Positions 60,057 through 64,000 of a DNA stretch of 64,000 nucleotides are shown here, piece after piece. The DNA is from Streptosporangium sp. NBC_01495 (GTDB lineage Bacteria; Actinomycetota; Actinomycetes; Streptosporangiales; Streptosporangiaceae), in NCBI RefSeq assembly GCF_036250735.1, contig NZ_CP109431.1, forward strand, positions 248,001 to 312,000. Direction: 5' to 3'. The position numbers were made by a program, and so were the translations under genes. Every line of letters begins with the position of its first letter. The first letter of the stretch is position 1. Below the pieces are notes generated by a model that ran no database searches, was not told the DNA's origin, and worked only from the letters and a program-made list of their open reading frames with translations.

Positions 60057-60275
60057 CGTGAAGCGCAGGGTCGGTGTCAGCGCGAACGCGGGTCTATGAC
60101 AGTAACGTCGGGCAGACGCAGAACAATGTCAGCAGGATCCAGCATCCGACGAGCACGAAAACAGCCCTGGCCGTTGAGCCAGAACGTGCAGCTCAAAAGC
60201 CCATGAAGGGACAGTCAGCGTCCGGCTGCTGCCAAAGATCCGCGCCGCTGCTGACACTTTCCCTACGCTTCACAT
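60057..60275 (-). repeat. 219-bp repeat, copy B (inverted relative to copy A)
   Basis: Exact reverse complement of 58915-59133. The pair brackets the palindrome-flanked DNA-binding gene, giving a cassette of about 1.36 kb with outermost exact inverted repeats. Identity over all 219 bases means recent duplication, gene conversion or strong conservation. Confidence 0.9.
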
Positions 60276-60339
60276 TGGCCGCTGCGCGCTGCAGCCGTGC
60301 GAGATCCCTGGTGGTGGTCAACGTGCTTTCCCCATGTCA

Positions 60340-60811
60340 TCATGACGTGGTCTCCGGGTCCGGAGGATTGTCTCCTTGCGGGGAGGCGGGCTGTTCTCGC
60401 GCGTCGGGGGTTGCGAAGTCGCACTGGGCCAGGGTCCACAGGATGCGCTCCAGCACGCCGGGGCAGCGGCGGGTGAAGTCGTGGCCATCGGCCATCTCGG
60501 GGTACCAGAGCATGTCCACGACCAGGTCCTCCCAGTGCGCCAGGTCGTCGGCGACCTCCTCGTGCAACTCGTAGCCGCTCAGGCCGGGGCGGACGCTGTG
60601 GTGAACGGGGTGGGTGGCCAGCACACCGATGGCGTAGCGGGCCGGCACCAGGCCCAGGCCGGACGCGCGCCCCCAGAAGGCGAGTTCGTCGACGTAGCCG
60701 ACTCGAGTTTCGATGCGAGCGGTCCTTCTTGAAAACCGGCGAGCCGGGCGGGTCCGAGATGCACAAGACGCTCGCCTTGGCGGGCGTCTTGTGCGGGAAG
60801 CCGTCTTTCAC
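60340..60811 (-). pseudogene. hypothetical gene, about 156 aa, with one frameshift
   Basis: GTG 60811 overlaps the stop of the upstream gene (GTGA). It reads VKDGFPHKTPAKASVLCISD and PPGSPVFKKD. Near 60720 the coding frame changes to ARIETRVGYVDELAFWGRAS and GLVPARYAIGVLATHPVHHS and runs to TGA 60340. One C less at the junction joins the parts. The C-terminal tail is Pro/Asp/Glu-rich. No family recognised. Confidence 0.5.
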
Positions 60812-61275
60812 GCGCTCGCAGGTGAGCGGGTGAGCTGGTGGTACTGGTTGGCGCCGGTGACGATCAGGATCGCTTCGGCGATCCGGGCCGCGTGGGACGG
60901 GTTCGACCGCCCGGCCTCACACGCCAGGTCGAGCAGGTCGACGGGTGGGCCGCCGGTCAGGCTCGCGGCCAGGCGCACCATCGCCTCCTCCTGCGGCTCC
61001 GGCTCCGGCCAGCGCCACATGCTCTTCCGGTCGATCGTGCGGGCGATCGTCTCCCACCCGTCGTGGGTGATCCACGCCGCGGGAAACGAAACGCCATCGA
61101 GGCCGGACAGGTCGCCGTAGCGCAGGTGCGCGGCCAGTTCGGGGCGGCCCAGCAGGCCGCTGGCCTGCAGCAGATGCCAGGCCGCGGCGAGCGACCAGGG
61201 GCCGTGCGCGGCTCCGGCGGCCATCAACGCGGTCACCTCCCTGGCCCCGGCGGTCTCCTCGTGTTCAGCGCTCAT
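60808..61275 (-). CDS. hypothetical protein, 155 aa
   Basis: ATG 61275 begins MSAEHEETAGAREVTALMAA, a helical, Ala-rich soluble protein with DVASFPAAWITHDGWETIAR-type Trp motifs and a conserved-looking ARIAEAILIVTGANQYHQL. It overlaps the next gene by four bases. GGGAGACGAAC precedes it. No family recognised. Confidence 0.6.
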   Translation of the reverse strand: MSAEHEETAGAREVTALMAAGAAHGPWSLAAAWHLLQASGLLGRPELAAHLRYGDLSGLDGVSFPAAWITHDGWETIARTIDRKSMWRWPEPEPQEEAMVRLAASLTGGPPVDLLDLACEAGRSNPSHAARIAEAILIVTGANQYHQLTRSPASA

Positions 61276-61405
61276 GTTCGTCTCCCTCGGGTGTTCGTTA
61301 TGGACAGGGCGCTGTAGGCGATCGTGTTCAGCGGTGCGGGCGCGTCCAAGGCGTCATCACGACCGCGATGGCCGGTGTCGAGGGGTATCTCGCAGGCCAT
61401 GGTGG

Positions 61406-62644
61406 TCACGGCCCGTTGTAGCCGCTGGCGGTGGGCGGGTAGAAGAGCCAGGGGGCCTCAGCGTGGACGGGGGCGGTACCGTCGGCGACCTGAGCCAGCA
61501 TCCCGATGAGGAGGCTGGCGCCTTCGAGCAGGTTGTGAGGGTCGAGGCCTGGCGGTTGCTGGCGCCAATGCGGGTCGGGCCGCCACCGGGTGGTGGGTTC
61601 CATCCCCTCGGGGCCATATCCCGGGTGCGGCTCGTAGTGCCAGTACGTCCAAGATTCCCTGACCGCGTGGTAGGGCAGGGCGTCGGGGTGGTAGGGGTCC
61701 AGCCAGGGGCGGGTGGGGTGGGCGATCTCCCCCGGGGTGTTTGCACTGCGGCCGTCGGCGGCGAGGCGGGTCAGCAGCCGGCGAGGGTTCGTCCAGCCGA
61801 TCAGCGACGCCGGCTCCTCCAGGCCGTGCAGCGCGGTCTCGGCGGCGCGTATCGCGTCGGGACAGGGGAGGTGGCCGGGTTCGGGGTCGGCGCCGGGGAG
61901 GGTGAGCGCCAGGTCCGCGAGGAGACGGGGGGTTTCGGGCTCCCAGCGGTCGTCGCAGGAGCGCAGGGCGGGGAAGGCGACCAGGGCCAGGCGGCGCGGT
62001 GTGTGGTCGTTGTCGGCGACGACCACGAGGGGCGTCCGGCCGGCCAGGCTGGTCATGGTCTGCCGCGCCCACGTCTGCCGCGCCAGGTGGTGGCCGTGGG
62101 CGGCGGTGACGGCCGAACACCGGACGCACAGGCGGCCACCCCACGGCTTGACGCCGGGTGGCGGCGGCTCGTCCGGCGCGGCCGGATAGGTCCGGGCGTC
62201 ACAGCGCTGGCATACGTGCTGGAGATGGCGGGCCCGGCCCAGGCGGGTGCGTTCCTGCGGCGTGGCCGTCCGCTTGAGCACCGTGTCGCCGAGTGGGAAC
62301 AGCTGCGCGGTCTGGTTGCCGTGATAGGTCGCCTCGGCGGCCGGGACGGCGCCGGGGGCGGGTTTGCGGGGCGGGTCCAGGTGGGCGAGCGCGGTCTTGG
62401 AGTACAGGTCGTCGGGGGCCGCCTCGATGCTGGAGTAGCGGATCCGGGTGTGCTCCAGCCGATACAGCGGCGTGCTGTTTCCCCTGGAGTGCAGATACGC
62501 GGACGGCTGGGCGTCGGGGAGCGGGACGCGGCGCGGTGTTCCGCGGGAGAGCTGGGAGGCGGTGTACAGGCCTTCGGGGACGTCGCCGCGGCGTTCATAC
62601 CGCGGGATCTCATCAGGGTCGGCGAGTTGCGGGGAGGCGGACAT
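61406..62644 (-). CDS. hypothetical protein, 412 aa, with four-Cys zinc site
   Basis: ATG 62644 follows GGAGTCTCG. A central zinc ribbon is likely from HVCQRCDARTYP and LCVRCSAVTAAHGHH (C-x2-C twice, about 25 residues apart). The N-terminal third is Pro/Arg-rich, and the C-terminal half contains a Trp/Tyr/Pro-rich part (RESWTYWHYEPHPGYGPEG). It could be a nucleic-acid-binding or transfer-linked protein, but I recognise no family. It ends in TGA. Confidence 0.65.
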   Translation of the reverse strand: MSASPQLADPDEIPRYERRGDVPEGLYTASQLSRGTPRRVPLPDAQPSAYLHSRGNSTPLYRLEHTRIRYSSIEAAPDDLYSKTALAHLDPPRKPAPGAVPAAEATYHGNQTAQLFPLGDTVLKRTATPQERTRLGRARHLQHVCQRCDARTYPAAPDEPPPPGVKPWGGRLCVRCSAVTAAHGHHLARQTWARQTMTSLAGRTPLVVVADNDHTPRRLALVAFPALRSCDDRWEPETPRLLADLALTLPGADPEPGHLPCPDAIRAAETALHGLEEPASLIGWTNPRRLLTRLAADGRSANTPGEIAHPTRPWLDPYHPDALPYHAVRESWTYWHYEPHPGYGPEGMEPTTRWRPDPHWRQQPPGLDPHNLLEGASLLIGMLAQVADGTAPVHAEAPWLFYPPTASGYNGP

Positions 62645-62752
62645 CGAGACTCCTCATACCACGGTGATGGGCCCTGGTCGGGGCCTGGTGAGTGCGGCGC
62701 TGCGCCCGGGGCGCGACGCCTGCGGGGCGGCTGTGATGCGAGCGGCGCTTCA

Positions 62753-62950
62753 TCACGCCGTCCGCGCCTGTGCCATCGAAACGGTCGGCGAGGCCTGCAC
62801 GGTGCTGAAGCGATCGGCTTGCCGGGTGACGTACGAGGCTGGGCGTGAACGACATCACTCCGACGACCAGCGGCTCGACGGGGGCGGCGTTGCCCCTGTC
62901 CATGGCCACCGGCTCGTCCTGGTCGGGCAGGGGGTGCGAAGGCCGGTCAT
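62753..62950 (-). pseudogene. hypothetical gene, about 65 aa, with two frameshifts
   Basis: ATG 62950 overlaps the stop of the upstream gene (ATGA). Coding character appears in three pieces: MTGLRTP, LPDQDEPVAMDRGNAAPVEP and VVGVMSFTPS, then YVTRQADRFSTVQASPTVSM to TGA 62753. One-base changes near 62935 and 62835 join them. No family recognised. Confidence 0.4.
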
Positions 62951-63274
62951 CGCGAGCCGCCGGGCGGCAGGGTGCGGCGGCCGGTGCTCGCGCGGCGCCG
63001 GGCCGCAAGCCGCTCCTCGTCGACGCGCTCGGCGCGCACGCGGACCGGCTGCGGCCGGGCCACCTGGTCGGCGCCGATCAGCTCGACGACGATGCGGCTG
63101 TCGGTGCTTTCTACCGGTGCCTTCGCCCTTTTGGCCGGTGGCGGCGCGGGTGTTCAGCGCGGTGAGCTCGCCCATGGTGAGGTCCGGACGCCGGGCGGCC
63201 TGGGGCAACGAGAACTCGGTCACCTCGGCGACGTGGTCGGCGTCGGCGGGATGCACGAGGCGGGCCTGGAGCAT
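62947..63274 (-). pseudogene. hypothetical gene, about 109 aa, with one frameshift
   Basis: ATG 63274 follows AAAGGACGGCCTG. It reads MLQARLVHPADADHVAEVTE and FSLPQAARRPDLTMGELTAL. Near 63138 the coding frame changes to KAPVESTDSRIVVELIGADQ and runs to TGA 62947 (ASTGRRTLPPGGSR). One C less in the CC pair joins the halves. It follows the Phd-like gene. No family recognised. Confidence 0.5.
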
Positions 63275-63288
63275 CAGGCCGTCCTTTC

Positions 63289-63924
63289 TCAGAAGGGGGC
63301 CTCATCGCAGAAGGGGCCGTCGTAGGGCGGGGGCGGTGCGCTCAGGCACAGCAGCGCCTCGGCGACGCTTGAACCGGTGCCGGAGGCGACCTCGTTGTCT
63401 TCGCGGTCGCGGGCGGTGGCGAAGTAATGAGGGGGGATCTCCGGGGAGATCATCTCGCCGTCGGAGTCCACGCATGCGCCCTCGCCTGCTTCGAATTCCA
63501 GGATGATGCGGTGGCCGGCTTGCAGCAGGGCATCGACGGCCAGGCGGTGTTCGGGGGCGGGCCGGTCGACCAGGAGCCGGGCTTCGAGCAGGGCGGCGAC
63601 CGGGGTGCGGTGGCGGGTCAGCACCACCGCGGTGAACGGGTCCTCATACCCGGTGACCTGGCGGACCAGTTCACCGAGCTTTCCCCGGGCCTGGGCCAGC
63701 GGCCAGGCGGGGACGGCCGACAACGGCTCGGCGACCTCGGCCAGCGGGACGAGCGCCGCCCACTCCCAGCGCTCGCGGGTGATTAGGGTGGTCCGGCCCT
63801 CCTCGGCCGCGCGGATGACCGGTCCCCACTGGGTGCGGGCCTCCTCCACACCGAGCGGGGCGCCGAGCCGTTCGGCCAGTTCGACGTATCGGGGCGGGAC
63901 AGAGCCAGGGACGATGTCAATCAC
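63289..63924 (-). CDS. tandem Phd/YefM-like antitoxin-type protein, 211 aa
   Basis: GTG 63924 opens VIDIVPGSVPPRYVELAERL. Two Phd-like units occur in tandem, EARTQWGPVIRAAEEGRTTLIT with RERWEWAALVPLAEV, and ARGKLGELVRQVTG with VVLTRHRTPVAALLEARLL. They are followed by an acidic C-terminal part. No toxin gene lies downstream, so it may be a free regulator. Two identical palindromes overlap its promoter. Confidence 0.65.
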   Translation of the reverse strand: MIDIVPGSVPPRYVELAERLGAPLGVEEARTQWGPVIRAAEEGRTTLITRERWEWAALVPLAEVAEPLSAVPAWPLAQARGKLGELVRQVTGYEDPFTAVVLTRHRTPVAALLEARLLVDRPAPEHRLAVDALLQAGHRIILEFEAGEGACVDSDGEMISPEIPPHYFATARDREDNEVASGTGSSVAEALLCLSAPPPPYDGPFCDEAPF

Positions 63925-63933
63925 CCGGAAAGT

Positions 63934-63970
63934 GTAAGGCGCCTTACGAATAAATCGTAAGGCGCCTTAC
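63934..63970. promoter_or_regulatory. two identical 14-bp palindromic operators GTAAGGCGCCTTAC
   Basis: GTAAGGCGCCTTAC occurs at 63934-63947 and again at 63957-63970, each a perfect palindrome, centres 23 bases apart (about two turns). The first lies ten bases from the GTG of the Phd-like gene. This is a typical tandem operator, and autoregulation is likely. The spacer is AT-rich. Confidence 0.8.
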
Positions 63971-64000
63971 ATATCTTCTGGAGCTCCATGTTGCGCGGAA

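Noticed and set aside
58904..60280. Protein-coding frames inside the 219-bp repeats
   Set aside because: The same 60-odd residues are readable in both copies only because the DNA is identical. No ribosome site or coding bias.
1..64000. Complete re-assignment of TAG to an amino acid
   Set aside because: Several genes end sensibly at TAG, most clearly the gene ending at 37472 directly before a perfect terminator, so TAG must function as stop at least there.
1..64000. tRNA genes, including a suppressor with CTA anticodon
   Set aside because: Candidate T-loop and CTCTAA-type loops were checked by eye (e.g. near 2517, 5100, 22436, 43915), but none had matching stems.

Overview
The window is high-GC DNA with strong G/C preference at third codon positions, many GTG and TTG starts, GGAGG or AAAGGA ribosome sites, and long chains of genes joined by 1- to 14-base overlaps. 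Recognisable families (actinobacterial type IV secretion proteins, WhiB, DUF4913, DUF6879, DUF4314, UTRA, Gp88-like) point to a filamentous actinomycete. A conjugation operon, a ParA-like gene with a repeat-flanked DNA-binding gene, toxin-antitoxin pairs, an IS110 element and dozens of small hypothetical genes fit a large conjugative plasmid or integrative element. No rRNA, tRNA, CRISPR array, recognisable replication initiator or relaxase was found.

Layout. 0-2.5 kb: minus-strand hypotheticals and a SLOG (DUF2493-like) protein. 2.5-3.1 kb: gene-free, with a palindrome of about 208 bases. 3.1-5.1 kb: minus-strand hypotheticals and a Pro/Thr/Ser-rich membrane protein. 5.2-16.5 kb: the transfer region, with a minus-strand lytic transglycosylase and, divergent from it, one overlapping plus-strand operon holding a P-loop protein, a VirB2-like membrane protein, a VirB8-like protein, a VirB6/TrbL-like protein, an SCO6880-like protein, a VirB4-like ATPase, a VirD4/TraG-like coupling protein and three accessory genes. 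Two coupled micro-ORFs of 23 and 21 codons sit in this operon. 16.5-34 kb: mostly minus-strand small hypothetical genes with scattered recognisable ones (WhiB-like, DUF4314, VOC, heme-oxygenase-like, DUF6879, a RelE/ParE-like toxin with its antitoxin). 34-43 kb: NAD-dependent DNA ligase, an IS110 element, an HTH protein with an operator cluster, a PIN toxin pair, a DUF4262 protein and a Gp88-like protein. 44-49.5 kb: inverted repeats beside a six-gene operon ending in an orphan type I-G CRISPR-associated-like protein. 49.7-55.2 kb: a second operon (ASCH-like, XRE regulator, M20-peptidase-like, alanine-dehydrogenase-like, methyltransferase), several members interrupted. 56-60.3 kb: a ParA-like ATPase and a small DNA-binding gene bracketed by GGTTGCAACC palindromes and then by an exact 219-bp inverted repeat. 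60.3-64 kb: further hypotheticals and a tandem Phd-like protein behind two identical 14-bp palindromes.

The transfer operon, ligase and IS110 gene read cleanly. Between about 17 and 34 kb, at 41.6 kb, at 50-55 kb and at 60-63 kb, coding frames are repeatedly broken, by one-base length changes (mostly in C or G runs) and by in-frame stops. The stops are mostly TAG and often fall where Trp would fit. In several cases reading through the TAG ends the frame exactly at the four-base overlap with the next gene. This can be consensus error, gene decay or amber suppression, and the sequence alone cannot decide between them. Such genes are marked individually.
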